Positions 26,942 to 35,518 of a DNA stretch of 64,000 bases are shown in pieces. Every line of letters begins with the position of its first letter. The first letter of the stretch is position 1. Position numbers and translations under genes: made by a program. The notes under the pieces were generated by a model, which was given only the letters and a program-made list of their open reading frames with translations, was not told the DNA's origin and ran no database searches. The stretch is from Bacillus sp. Xin1 (GTDB lineage Bacteria; Bacillota; Bacilli; Bacillales; Bacillaceae_G). The stretch covers positions 54,146 to 118,145 of the forward strand of contig NZ_JABUAE010000013.1 of assembly GCF_013314535.1 (NCBI RefSeq), in the 5' to 3' direction.

Positions 26942-28249
26942 TTACATCTTCAGTCCTCGTTTATAGCGACTTGCTTCAAAAATAATTCGTTCTTCATCTA
27001 AAGTTTTACATTCACCATTCCATACAATATGCTTTCCGTTAATAACAACATCTGATATATCTTTTCCACTCGCTGCATACACAAGATGCGATAATACTTC
27101 TTCTGCTGGTTGTAAGTGAGGCTTGTTGGATGAATCAATTGTAATAAAGTCCGCACACTTTCCTACTTCAATGGAACCTGTTTGTTTCATACCGATTACT
27201 TCTGCAGCTCCTTTTGTTGCAAGTGAAAGAGCTGTTTCAACTGGTAATGCCGTTGCATCTTTATGAATTCCCTTTTGTAACAAGGTTGCAACGCGAAGTT
27301 CTTCAAACATATCTAAATTATTATTAGACGCGACGCTATCTGTTGCAATACCAACTTTAATCCCAGCTTCTAACATCGATTTCACATCTGCTATACCAGA
27401 CCCTAATTTTAAATTACTGTTTGGATTATGAGCAACGCGAACATCTTGTTCAGCTAAGAAAACGCGCTCATTTTCATTTAACACAACACCGTGAGCAATA
27501 ACTGTTGGTCTCTTAAATAAACCACAACTTGCTGCATACTCTACTGGACGTTTTCCATATTGCACTTCAATATCACGTACTTCACGCTCTGTTTCTGAAA
27601 GATGAATATGAACCATTGTCTGATTTTCTACCGCGATTCTCGCACACTCTTCTAACATTTCTGTAGAACATGTATATGGGCTATGAGGAGCAACCATCGT
27701 TGTTAGCATACTATCTTCACTGTAATATCGTTTTACATATTTCTCTGCATCTTGAATGGCCTTCTTTTCATCCTCTTTCGTTCCAAAGCTGAATAAAGTT
27801 CTTGAAACTGCCGCACGCATTCCGCTCTTACGAACTGTTTCCATAATCGCATCCTGGTCCACACCAATTGGATTAAACATATCAGAAAAAGTTGTTGTTC
27901 CGCTTTTCACCATTTCTAACAAACCAAGTTCTGTACTTGCAACTGCAAGCTCTGGAGTAAATTGACTTTCAAGTGGCCAAATTCTTGTTTCAAGCCAAGG
28001 CTGCAGTAACATATCATCACCAATGCCACGTAAAAGAGTCATCACAACATGTGTATGCGTATTCACAAGACCTGGCAATAACCACTTTCCTTTTAAATCG
28101 ATTACTTCATCCACTTGATCTTGGTTAGAAAATTCTCCATTTTGTAATTCTATAATTTTACCATCTTCTACGATGATATATCCATTTTCAAACACTTCAT
28201 TCTGTTCATTTAACGTTGCAATCGTAGCGCTTACATAAGCTGTTTTCAA
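26942..28249 (-). CDS. mtaD: 5-methylthioadenosine/S-adenosylhomocysteine deaminase
   Basis: Deaminates MTA and SAH to the inosyl forms in methionine-salvage-related purine recycling. The 435-residue amidohydrolase has the metal-binding HTHVVMTLLRGIGDD (about 65), the HIHLSETEREV block (about 213), VIAHGVVLN (about 243) and the DSVASNNNLDMFEE segment (about 297). Start is TTG (KTAYVSATIATLNEQ), eight bases after AGGGG. The promoter region carries an inverted repeat around a TATAAT. Single gene. Confidence 0.94.
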   Translation of the reverse strand: MKTAYVSATIATLNEQNEVFENGYIIVEDGKIIELQNGEFSNQDQVDEVIDLKGKWLLPGLVNTHTHVVMTLLRGIGDDMLLQPWLETRIWPLESQFTPELAVASTELGLLEMVKSGTTTFSDMFNPIGVDQDAIMETVRKSGMRAAVSRTLFSFGTKEDEKKAIQDAEKYVKRYYSEDSMLTTMVAPHSPYTCSTEMLEECARIAVENQTMVHIHLSETEREVRDIEVQYGKRPVEYAASCGLFKRPTVIAHGVVLNENERVFLAEQDVRVAHNPNSNLKLGSGIADVKSMLEAGIKVGIATDSVASNNNLDMFEELRVATLLQKGIHKDATALPVETALSLATKGAAEVIGMKQTGSIEVGKCADFITIDSSNKPHLQPAEEVLSHLVYAASGKDISDVVINGKHIVWNGECKTLDEERIIFEASRYKRGLKM

Positions 28250-28289
28250 AAGTATTTCCCCTCTCGACTCTATGAAGTATATTCCCTTT

Positions 28290-28319
28290 AATAAGTTACC
28301 ACCATTATAGTAACTTATT
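28290..28319 (-). promoter_or_regulatory. inverted repeat around the mtaD promoter -10 box
   Basis: AATAAGTTAC, ten bases, GTAACTTATT form a perfect 10-bp inverted repeat. The spacer on the minus strand begins with TATAAT (28309-28304), a -10 box 55 bases before the TTG start. A repressor bound here would cover the promoter. The sequence resembles the GTTACTT-type half-sites used by HxlR/MarR-like repressors; the cognate protein is unknown. Confidence 0.5.
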
Positions 28320-28359
28320 AGACATTAAGAGTCAAAAGATATTTCATTTCAGACAAATT

Positions 28360-28704
28360 CTACTGCATAAAGATATGCACTTTCTGTTTTAAAGCATAAT
28401 ATTGCCTTTGATTTGTGTCTGCAAATGCTTCTTCTCTATTAGAAGTAATATCCATATAAACTATCTCTTCAAAAAATTGTGTTGCTGTGAAATCATAGCG
28501 CTTGCCATTTATCATATTGTAAAAATGCCAAGCCTCACCAACTGGCGTCTTCTTTATTTCTCCTCCAAGCAAATCATGTACAACAAGCGATGTTACACCA
28601 CATTGTCCTTTTGCTGGATTTTCTATCGTCCATTTGGAGCTTGTTTCAATTGACCATGACTTTATTAAAATTTCGTACATCTCTGCAACCTCTAACTCAT
28701 CCAT
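28360..28704 (-). CDS. YunG-like small protein
   Basis: A 114-residue protein with the layout of the YunG group: TSSKWTIENPAKGQCGVTSL, then VVHDLLGGEI, WHFYNMINGKRYDFTATQF. The conserved Cys (about 35) followed by a His and an Asp in later segments resembles a papain-like triad, but no activity is established. ATG 28704 is one option; ATG nine codons later has a closer GAGG site. It follows the acetyltransferase gene by 30 bases and probably shares its transcript. Confidence 0.65.
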   Translation of the reverse strand: MDELEVAEMYEILIKSWSIETSSKWTIENPAKGQCGVTSLVVHDLLGGEIKKTPVGEAWHFYNMINGKRYDFTATQFFEEIVYMDITSNREEAFADTNQRQYYALKQKVHIFMQ

Positions 28705-28734
28705 TTTCTCAGCATCCCCTATGTATAATCAGTT

Positions 28735-29181
28735 TTATACATCATATTGTAAAAGTGGCAAAACTCGACCTTTAAAGACTGTTGAAGGTGTCTCTCCAAT
28801 TAATTTCGCTCCCATTTTCATATAATAACCTTTTGCATTAGGATCGCTATCAATTGTAAAACTCTTAATTCCTAATTCAGCTGCTTTTTCTACAACGCTT
28901 TGCCACAAAAGTTTCCCATAGCCTTTTCCTTTATAATTTGGATGTAAATATAAGAAATCAAGAGCATCTTCTTCTTTACGTTGGAATGAGAAAAAACCAA
29001 TTTTTATTCCTTCATTTTCTAAAACATATACGTAGTTATTCACAATATAATCATCCGTAATTGTTAAGTCTTCCTTACATGCTTGTATAAATTCTTCACT
29101 GTAATCCCAAGTTGCCTTTGATGTTAGTGCTATATGACTTAGTTCATTTGCCTCATTTAATGATGCTTTCCTCACTATCAT
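28735..29181 (-). CDS. GNAT N-acetyltransferase
   Basis: A 148-residue single-domain acetyltransferase. It starts MIVRKASLNEANELSHIALTSK and carries the acetyl-CoA loop YLHPNYKGKGYGKLLW (about 77-92) and the C-terminal SFTIDSDPNAKGYYMKMGAK that closes GNAT folds. Substrate unknown. The ribosome site is AGGGAGAGGGAG. Upstream of the YunG-like gene in a two-gene unit. Confidence 0.85.
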   Translation of the reverse strand: MIVRKASLNEANELSHIALTSKATWDYSEEFIQACKEDLTITDDYIVNNYVYVLENEGIKIGFFSFQRKEEDALDFLYLHPNYKGKGYGKLLWQSVVEKAAELGIKSFTIDSDPNAKGYYMKMGAKLIGETPSTVFKGRVLPLLQYDV

Positions 29182-29259
29182 TTCTCCCTCTCCCTTTCTT
29201 TTACATTACAAAAAGAACCCTTACTTGTACTTTATCATAGTAAGAGTTCTCTCATCATT

Positions 29260-29865
29260 TTAATCTACCTTCGCTCCGTAACACCTCGCTACAGCAACTG
29301 CCTGTGTTATATCCAATCTGACATTTTTTAAATCAAATGTTCTAAAGTCAATTCTATCAACTACCGCTCCTCTTAAATCTGCACCTGTGAGTTTTGCTTT
29401 TCCTAATTGTACACCTGTTAAATCCGCATTACGTAAATCAGCTTTTTCTAAATTACATTCATACAGATCGGCTTCGGCTAAACGAATACCCTTTAATTTT
29501 TGTTTACTCAAATTCGCAAATCTTAAATTTGTATATAACCAATCGCCAGATACAATCGTTATTCCATCTAAATTAGCCTCTTTAAAATCAGAACCCGTCA
29601 TTTTACATTCCTCAAACTTCGAAACAAATAAATTTGCTCCAGAAAATTTACAATTTGCAAACGTACTTCCCTTGTGAATTGAAGCATTAAAAAGAGTGCC
29701 TGTGAAGTCACATTCTACGAAATTACAATTTTCCGTTACAATTTCTGATGCATCTCCCCCTCTAAAACGACACTTTATAAATGTACAATTTTTTAATTCC
29801 TCTTCTTTTATGACTATATCTTGAAAATTTACTTCTACATATTCTTTATTTATAAATTCCCTCAT
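29260..29865 (-). CDS. pentapeptide-repeat protein
   Basis: A 201-residue protein built almost entirely of A(D/N)LXX repeats (for example ANLDGITIV, ADLYECNLEK, ADLRNADLTG, AKLTGADLRG), which fold into a right-handed quadrilateral beta helix. Some members (Qnr, MfpA, AlbG) mimic DNA and protect gyrase from quinolones or microcins. Whether this one does cannot be told from repeats alone. Its C-terminal third is the most regular. ATG with GGAGGAG. Single gene. Confidence 0.85.
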   Translation of the reverse strand: MREFINKEYVEVNFQDIVIKEEELKNCTFIKCRFRGGDASEIVTENCNFVECDFTGTLFNASIHKGSTFANCKFSGANLFVSKFEECKMTGSDFKEANLDGITIVSGDWLYTNLRFANLSKQKLKGIRLAEADLYECNLEKADLRNADLTGVQLGKAKLTGADLRGAVVDRIDFRTFDLKNVRLDITQAVAVARCYGAKVD

Positions 29866-29888
29866 GATTCTCCTCCAATTTCTTAAAT

Positions 29889-29931
29889 TGAACTACCCCC
29901 ACCTTCACTTCGTTTAGAGGCGGGGGTCTTC
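29889..29931 (-). repeat. solo hairpin resembling an IS200/IS605 right end
   Basis: On the minus strand GAAGACCCCCGCCTC, a loop, then GGTGGGGGTAGTTCA form a GC-rich hairpin ending in GTAGTTCA. This is the shape of the right end of IS200/IS605-family (TnpB/OrfB) elements. No transposase gene or left end is nearby, so it would be a relic. It could alternatively be an ordinary hairpin repeat. Confidence 0.4.
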
Positions 29932-29945
29932 TCGGTTTAAATGAT

Positions 29946-29977
29946 AAAAGTCTCACTTCTACAAAAAGTGAGACTTC
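29946..29977 (-). terminator. terminator of the lipase-like gene
   Basis: AAGTCTCACTTTTTGTAGAA and its complement pair over 11 bases, followed by TTTTATC on the minus strand. The gene's stop codon is five bases upstream. Confidence 0.75.
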
Positions 29978-29981
29978 CCAT

Positions 29982-30905
29982 TTATACACTATGCTCATTT
30001 AACCATGAAATCAAATCTTCAAATACTTCATCCCTATTCACTTCATGAAACATTTCATGTCTTCCATTCTCATATAGACGAAGTGTTACATCTTTTACAC
30101 CACATCTTTTATACATATTGTATACTTCTTTTACACCTTTTCCCATGTCTCCCACTGGATCACGATCTCCAGAAAAAATATGTATCGGAAGGTCTTTGGG
30201 CGTTTTCTTATATTCCTCTAGTTTATTCACTTCAAGCACACCGTTAAATAATTCACGGTAAAAACTCGTTGAACAAATAAAACCGCACAATGGATCTTCT
30301 ATGTATCTATCAACTTGATTTGTATCTGAAGAAAGCCAATCAAACTTTGTCCGATTCGGTTTAAAGTTCGAATTAAAATTCCCAAATGATAAAAAGTTCA
30401 ACATTGGACTTTTCGTTTTTGCACCGCGAAGCTTCATTTCAATTGTTGCCACTTTATGGCCTACTACACCTAAAAATCCAGGATTTCCACCCGTCCCAGA
30501 AATAAGGAATCCATCATATAGTTCACCACGAAGTTGCACAGCACGTCTTGATAAGAAAGACCCCATACTATGCCCTAATAAAAAGAGCGGGCAAGTATGT
30601 TCATTACGAATCAGTTCCGATACAAATACTATGTCAGTAACAGCTTGGTTCCAGCCAACATTGGGTTCGAAATGACCGTAATCCTCTTCTTGTTTTGCTG
30701 TTTTCCCATGCCCCCGATGATCATGAGCATACACACCATACCCAGCTTTCAATAAGGCATCAATGCATTCTGTATATACACCAGCGTGTTCCGTCATACC
30801 ATGTGCAATCTGTACAATTCCACGAGGTTCACTTTCCGGCAGCCACTTGCGCAAGTAAATTTCTGATCCATCTAATACCGTAACAAAGCTTTCCTGTATG
30901 TTCAT
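29982..30905 (-). CDS. alpha/beta hydrolase, monoacylglycerol lipase/lysophospholipase type
   Basis: A 307-residue serine hydrolase of the Hydrolase_4 group. Motifs: oxyanion segment QIAHGMTEHAGVYTE (about 35), DHRGHGKT (about 63), nucleophile elbow LLGHSMGSFLSRR (Ser near 112), an acid in HIFSGDRDPVGD (about 245) and the catalytic His in ENGRHEMFHE (about 280). ATG 30905 (MNIQESFVTVLDGSEI) is better placed for the GGGGG site than an upstream TTG. No signal peptide, so it is cytosolic. Similar to B. subtilis YtpA in outline; substrate uncertain. Confidence 0.85.
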   Translation of the reverse strand: MNIQESFVTVLDGSEIYLRKWLPESEPRGIVQIAHGMTEHAGVYTECIDALLKAGYGVYAHDHRGHGKTAKQEEDYGHFEPNVGWNQAVTDIVFVSELIRNEHTCPLFLLGHSMGSFLSRRAVQLRGELYDGFLISGTGGNPGFLGVVGHKVATIEMKLRGAKTKSPMLNFLSFGNFNSNFKPNRTKFDWLSSDTNQVDRYIEDPLCGFICSTSFYRELFNGVLEVNKLEEYKKTPKDLPIHIFSGDRDPVGDMGKGVKEVYNMYKRCGVKDVTLRLYENGRHEMFHEVNRDEVFEDLISWLNEHSV

Positions 30906-31089
30906 TTTAATGGCCCCCAATCTATATAATCTATTCGGAACAATAACAATCTATATCCTCCAAAAATGAATCACCATTCATTCTTCTTACTATGTATTAT
31001 ATGCAATTGTTCCCGTTATGACAAACACTGTATTTTTTAAACGAATCCTCAAATTATTATCTTGACGAACAATGAATATAATTATATAG

Positions 31090-31106
31090 TTACTTACATA
31101 AAGTAA
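31090..31106 (+). promoter_or_regulatory. operator-like inverted repeat before the dioxygenase gene
   Basis: TTACTT, five bases, AAGTAA form a perfect repeat within the wider TAGTTACTTACATAAAGTAA. It lies 28 bases before the start codon, downstream of TTGACG (31062). Sites of the form TTACTT-N5-AAGTAA are typical of the HxlR/DUF24 redox- and quinone-sensing repressors of Bacillus, which would suit a ring-cleaving dioxygenase. Confidence 0.5.
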
Positions 31107-31133
31107 TTATTATATTTTTAGGAGGTAGCAATT

Positions 31134-31895
31134 ATGATTCCATCATTATTTTTAGCACACGGCTCACCCATGCTTGCTATTCAAGATACAGAATATACAC
31201 GTTTTTTAAAAAGACTTGGAGAAACATATAAACCAAAAGCAATTGTTATTTTCACAGCACACTGGGAAAGTGAAGTATTAACTATTTCATCTTCAAATGA
31301 AGAATATGAAACAATTTATGATTTTGGCGGATTCCCTCCTGAATTATATGAAATACAATACAAAGCAAAAGGTTCTTCAGCCGTTGCAAAGATGTTAGAA
31401 ACAAAATTTAAAGATAAAGGGATTCCAGTTCAAAAAAATACAACTCGAGGATTAGATCATGGTTCATGGACTCTATTACATCGTATGTATCCAAAAGCTG
31501 ATATACCTGTCGTTCAAATTTCAGTAAATCCATTCCTTCCCGTAAAAGAGCAATATGAAATTGGACAAGCAATTCAAGGACTTGGTCAAGAGGATATTTT
31601 AGTAATCGGTAGCGGTGTTACTGTCCATAATTTACGAGCGCTCAAATGGAATCAAACAACGCCTGAACGATGGGCTGTCGAATTCGATGACTGGATTATA
31701 AATCATATGCAACATAACGATAAAAATTCACTGTTCAACTGGGAAACTGCTGCTCCTCATTCACATTTAGCCGTTCCAAGAGCGGAACACTTTGTTCCCC
31801 TTTTCATCTCCATGGGAAGCGGTAATGCTGAAGGAAAAGTCATTCACCGCAGCTATGAACTTGGCACATTAAGTTATCTTTGCTTTCAGTTTTAA
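31134..31895 (+). CDS. DODA-type extradiol ring-cleaving dioxygenase
   Basis: A 253-residue class III extradiol dioxygenase of the 4,5-DOPA/YgiD group, which opens catechol rings. Metal ligands and catalytic histidines are in place: LAHGSPM (His9), FTAHWES (His near 43), GLDHGSWTLLHRMYP (about 105) and the late APHSHLAVPRAEHFVP (about 205-220). The ribosome site AGGAGG is ideal. An operator-like repeat upstream suggests inducible expression by catechols or quinones. Single gene. Confidence 0.9.
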   Translation: MIPSLFLAHGSPMLAIQDTEYTRFLKRLGETYKPKAIVIFTAHWESEVLTISSSNEEYETIYDFGGFPPELYEIQYKAKGSSAVAKMLETKFKDKGIPVQKNTTRGLDHGSWTLLHRMYPKADIPVVQISVNPFLPVKEQYEIGQAIQGLGQEDILVIGSGVTVHNLRALKWNQTTPERWAVEFDDWIINHMQHNDKNSLFNWETAAPHSHLAVPRAEHFVPLFISMGSGNAEGKVIHRSYELGTLSYLCFQF

Positions 31896-31953
31896 TTGAT
31901 ATCAAATAAAGGGATGAAGACTTAATACTTCACCCCTTTATATTTTCACCTTA

Positions 31954-33168
31954 TTAACTAACTTCCAAATGCTCTTTTTCTGACACTTCTATACTTTTAC
32001 TATTGAAATATACCCAAATACAAGCCAAAAATAAAAGCGATGATGTAGAGAAGAATACATAGTGAAATCCGGCGTGTGCTGCAATCTGTCCCCCGAGTAC
32101 TGGCCCAATCATATTTCCTAAAAACTGAAAGGATTGATTATATCCAAAAATACGTCCAGTCACATGTTGTGGTGTATGTTGTTTTAGTAGAGTCTGTACA
32201 GAAGGTAACAACCCAGCTTGTGCGATTCCTAGTAGAAAGCGGAGTATTAATAATTGCCAAGCAGCTGTCACAAATGCTTGTGGGATAAAAAGAATTCCTG
32301 CAACGAACAATGCTACAACTAACGTTTTTTGCGGGTCAATATGATCCGATAATCTTCCAAGTTTAGGAGCTGCTAAAATGACGGCTAAACCTGTCGCAGA
32401 TATCACCGCTCCCGCAATCATTTCAATATGATCCGTATGAGCACCCGCCAAATGTTTTACATACAACGTAACAATAGGTTGTATGGACATATTTGCAAGT
32501 TGAATCATAAAAGTTGCTACAAATAAACTCATAATAAAACGTTTGGCTGGAACCATCGTCCACACTTTTTTCGGCTGCTCTTTTTTCGCTTGAACAGAAT
32601 GATTCGATTCATGTAAGAAGAAAAAGACAATTAAAAATGAAAGAAACAAAAAAGCACCCGTTACTAAAAACACATGACGCATTCCGATTAGTTCAGACAA
32701 GTACCCACCAAGCATCGGCCCAAGCAATGAACCACTTACACCACCAGTTGATATCGTAGAGATTGCCCAACCAGAATGCTCTTTCGGTGTTTCTGCTGCA
32801 ATGAATGTCATTGCAGTCGAAAGGAATCCCGACACCGCTCCCATCAAAAAACGAAGTGCAACTAATTGATACACATTTGTAACAAAGCCCATGAGTGTCA
32901 TAATAATTGCCATTCCAAGACTCGCACGAATGAGCATCAATTTCCGGCCATGTATATCACCAAGTTTCCCCCATATTGGCGATACAATCGCGCCCATTAA
33001 AAAAGTTACACCGAATGCAATTCCCGACCACTGTGCAATCTCGGATGTACCTGTCACGCCTAGATCCTCAATATAAAAAGATAAAAATGGTATCACTAAA
33101 CTCATACCCGCTGCCGTAGTAAAACAACCGAGCCAACAAATCATTAAATTTCTTTTCCAGCTCGCCAT
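31954..33168 (-). CDS. MFS multidrug efflux transporter
   Basis: A 404-residue, twelve-helix major facilitator of the drug:proton antiporter-1 type. It has motif A GKLGDIHGRKLMLIRASLG (about 70), motif C-like STISTGGVSGSLLGPMLGGY (about 140) and a second-half motif A GRLSDHIDPQKTLV. ATG 33168 (MASWKRNLMICWLG) follows AAGGTG directly. The 38 codons open upstream have no ribosome site. Related Bacillus proteins (such as YitG) export drugs, but the substrate here is not predictable. Confidence 0.85.
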   Translation of the reverse strand: MASWKRNLMICWLGCFTTAAGMSLVIPFLSFYIEDLGVTGTSEIAQWSGIAFGVTFLMGAIVSPIWGKLGDIHGRKLMLIRASLGMAIIMTLMGFVTNVYQLVALRFLMGAVSGFLSTAMTFIAAETPKEHSGWAISTISTGGVSGSLLGPMLGGYLSELIGMRHVFLVTGAFLFLSFLIVFFFLHESNHSVQAKKEQPKKVWTMVPAKRFIMSLFVATFMIQLANMSIQPIVTLYVKHLAGAHTDHIEMIAGAVISATGLAVILAAPKLGRLSDHIDPQKTLVVALFVAGILFIPQAFVTAAWQLLILRFLLGIAQAGLLPSVQTLLKQHTPQHVTGRIFGYNQSFQFLGNMIGPVLGGQIAAHAGFHYVFFSTSSLLFLACIWVYFNSKSIEVSEKEHLEVS

Positions 33169-33246
33169 TTTCACACCTTCTTTCTTAGATACCCATTCTA
33201 CACCCTTCCTCTGAAAAAGTTTAGTAATACGATCCAAATCGCAATA

Positions 33247-33293
33247 AAACGCACAATTGGTAGGTAATATATTCCCTATCAATTGTGCGTTTT
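33247..33293 (-). terminator. terminator
   Basis: ACGCACAATTG...CAATTGTGCGTTTT hairpin immediately after the Clp-N/acetyltransferase gene, with a T-run on both strands. Confidence 0.8.
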
Positions 33294-33294
33294 T

Positions 33295-34155
33295 CTAATT
33301 ATGTATTAATTTAGCATTACATGTATGTTCATAAAACTCAATCGGACCTGCCTGACCAATAATTACATATTCATAACCCATTTGCTTCATATCAGACAAA
33401 CACCCATGTAACAGCTCTTTCCCCACACCTTTTATACGATGATTTTTAGCTGTTCCCATTGGTCCAAACAGTCCTTTTTTTCCTCTTACAATATCATAAC
33501 AAGCAAAACCGATGATTTTCTCACCCTCTACTGCGATAAAAATTGGTATTTCTTTATAATTTTGAAATCCCTTATTTACCGCTTCAATCCACCTTTCACC
33601 AAATTCACACATAACAAATTGAAGCAGCTCTTTCAAATCAGATTGAACAGCTTGCCTAACATTACAAATACAATTGTTCATACTTGTAGATGTTTCATAG
33701 CTGCTCAAATTTACAATCATATCTCTTGGTACTGATGCGATTTGTAAAATACTTTGTTTCACATCTTCACTTATTACCTTTTGAACCTCCCTATCTCGCT
33801 GAAGAATCACACTTAAAATATGGCCTTCATTTACAAATACTTGATTAAATCGTGCCATCTTTTGTTTAGCTAACTGTAATACTTCCATTGTTTTATAAGA
33901 CACTTTATACCCTTGTACTTCTACATATCTTTTATCTTGGATTTTCATCTGTTGCAATTGTATAAATTTCGCCATAAAATCTATTCCCATATAACGGAAT
34001 AAACACATATACAATTCACTACAAACTCCTGTCCCTTCTTTACACGTCCCTATAAATAAATCTAGTGGTTGAATAATATGCTCATGGCATTCAGCTTCTT
34101 TGCTTGCAATTTGAAAAATCCTATTTACTCGTTTTGTAAATTTAAATTCTTCCAT
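33295..34155 (-). CDS. Clp N-domain / GNAT acetyltransferase fusion
   Basis: A 286-residue protein. Residues 1-145 resemble the Clp_N repeat of ClpC/ClpA chaperones (FTKRVNRIFQIASKEAECHE, later LDLFIGTCKEGTGVCSELY, and a second copy around VLQLAKQKMARFNQVFVNEG). Residues 160-286 are a GNAT domain (VRQAVQSDLKELLQFVM; GFACYDIVRGKKGLFGPMGT; RIKGVGKELLHGCL). The Clp N-domain binds adaptors or phospho-arginine, so it may direct acetylation to a protein target; this is inference. ATG 34155 fits the GGAAG site. It lies directly after the histidine kinase gene. Confidence 0.75.
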   Translation of the reverse strand: MEEFKFTKRVNRIFQIASKEAECHEHIIQPLDLFIGTCKEGTGVCSELYMCLFRYMGIDFMAKFIQLQQMKIQDKRYVEVQGYKVSYKTMEVLQLAKQKMARFNQVFVNEGHILSVILQRDREVQKVISEDVKQSILQIASVPRDMIVNLSSYETSTSMNNCICNVRQAVQSDLKELLQFVMCEFGERWIEAVNKGFQNYKEIPIFIAVEGEKIIGFACYDIVRGKKGLFGPMGTAKNHRIKGVGKELLHGCLSDMKQMGYEYVIIGQAGPIEFYEHTCNAKLIHN

Positions 34156-34168
34156 ATGTATTCTTCCT

Positions 34169-35518
34169 TTATAGTAATTTTTTAAATGTAAACCTAGCTC
34201 CCGTATCATCAGAATCAATATCCCATTCAATCTCCATCTCTTTCGCCATAACAGCAATAATGGATAATCCAATCCCTGCACCTTTATTTGGCGAATGAAC
34301 ATGTTGAAAACCTGGCCCATGATCAACAACTATAATTGTTTTCTCCTCATGATTTATATATATTCCTATAAACTTTCCATCATCTGCATGCCTAACTACA
34401 TTTTGAATTACATTATCTATAATTCTTTGAAACCAATTTTCATCGATATTCCAAAATAATTGCTTTTCTGGGATTACAATATCAACCTCAAAACCTTTCT
34501 CATCTAATATGTCATACCATGATGCAACAAGCTTTCTCATTAAACGTGTCATATCTGTTCGTTCTGGGTGATATGGATATTTCTTTGCCGATATTAAAGA
34601 ATAAGATAATAAATTCTCAATTAATTCTGCCACATAATTAATTTTTTCATCTATTAGCAGCATTGTTTGATACCCTTTTACCGAAACAACTTCCTCTTTC
34701 AATGAATCTATTTGTGCACGCATTGTCGTTAATGGTGTCCGTAAATCATGAGAAAGATCTGCAATTAATTTTCTACGAAATTGCTCCTCTTCCTCCTCAT
34801 TCAATCGACTTTGCTGTAAAGCCTCTACCATACGATTAAAAGACTCCTCTAATAAACCGATCTCGTCCTGCTTTGATATAGAAACTTTTGACGGAAGTGT
34901 CTGGTCTTGCGGAAGTTCCATTGCTTTTTGTAGATTTAATAATCTTTTTCTAATTTTAAGAAAAAAGATTATAGAGATAATGATAAACATCGTAAAACAT
35001 CCAATAATAACTACTTCAAAAATAATTTCATATTTTTCACGTATTTGAACAATTGGTGCCTTCACATATTTCCTCGGAATTTGAAATACCATAAATGCCC
35101 CTTGCGTCTCTTTTCCAATGTAAGATACAACTGTAAATGGATCGCCTTCAAAACTCCTTTTCATAAATGCAACTGCATCACTTGCACTCCACTCCTGTGG
35201 AATATTTTGTTTTTCAGGAATTTGAAGGTTCGTTTTCCCTTTATTATCTACCCAAAACATTGATCCTTCTGGATATTTTTCTTGAAATTCTTGAAAAGTT
35301 CGCTCAATTCCTTTGGGATTATTTCCATCTAAACCTGTCGCTTGGTTTCTCCATTCCTCTTCTATTTGCACACTTGAATACGCAACTTTAAAATCCTCTA
35401 TCCACTCAATAGATTTAATGAAGAGAAACGAACTAAGCGGAACAATGAGAGGTAACAATATAATTGCTATAAATATGATAAATAAATACTTTCGCAATAA
35501 TGATGTACTTTTCATCAT
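34169..35518 (-). CDS. OmpR-type sensor histidine kinase
   Basis: A 449-residue membrane kinase with two transmembrane helices (about 12-35 and 165-188) around an extracytoplasmic domain of 130 residues. A HAMP region, HisKA with the phosphorylated His in IADLSHDLRTPLTTM (about 258) and an ATPase domain (NVIQNVVRHADDG; VVDHGPGF; GAGIGLSI) follow. Its ATG overlaps the regulator's stop codon (ATGA), so it is translationally coupled. Such kinases beside lantibiotic-type ABC genes usually sense cell-wall-active peptides. Confidence 0.92.
   Translation of the reverse strand: MMKSTSLLRKYLFIIFIAIILLPLIVPLSSFLFIKSIEWIEDFKVAYSSVQIEEEWRNQATGLDGNNPKGIERTFQEFQEKYPEGSMFWVDNKGKTNLQIPEKQNIPQEWSASDAVAFMKRSFEGDPFTVVSYIGKETQGAFMVFQIPRKYVKAPIVQIREKYEIIFEVVIIGCFTMFIIISIIFFLKIRKRLLNLQKAMELPQDQTLPSKVSISKQDEIGLLEESFNRMVEALQQSRLNEEEEEQFRRKLIADLSHDLRTPLTTMRAQIDSLKEEVVSVKGYQTMLLIDEKINYVAELIENLLSYSLISAKKYPYHPERTDMTRLMRKLVASWYDILDEKGFEVDIVIPEKQLFWNIDENWFQRIIDNVIQNVVRHADDGKFIGIYINHEEKTIIVVDHGPGFQHVHSPNKGAGIGLSIIAVMAKEMEIEWDIDSDDTGARFTFKKLL

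Noticed and set aside
33169-33282. N-terminal extension of the MFS transporter
   Set aside because: The 38 extra codons lack a ribosome site and are hydrophilic and cysteine-bearing, unlike the family; ATG 33168 has AAGGTG at proper distance.
34156-34329. 58-codon extension of the Clp-N/acetyltransferase protein
   Set aside because: It overlaps the 3' end of the histidine kinase gene in another frame, and a GGAAG site precedes ATG 34155.
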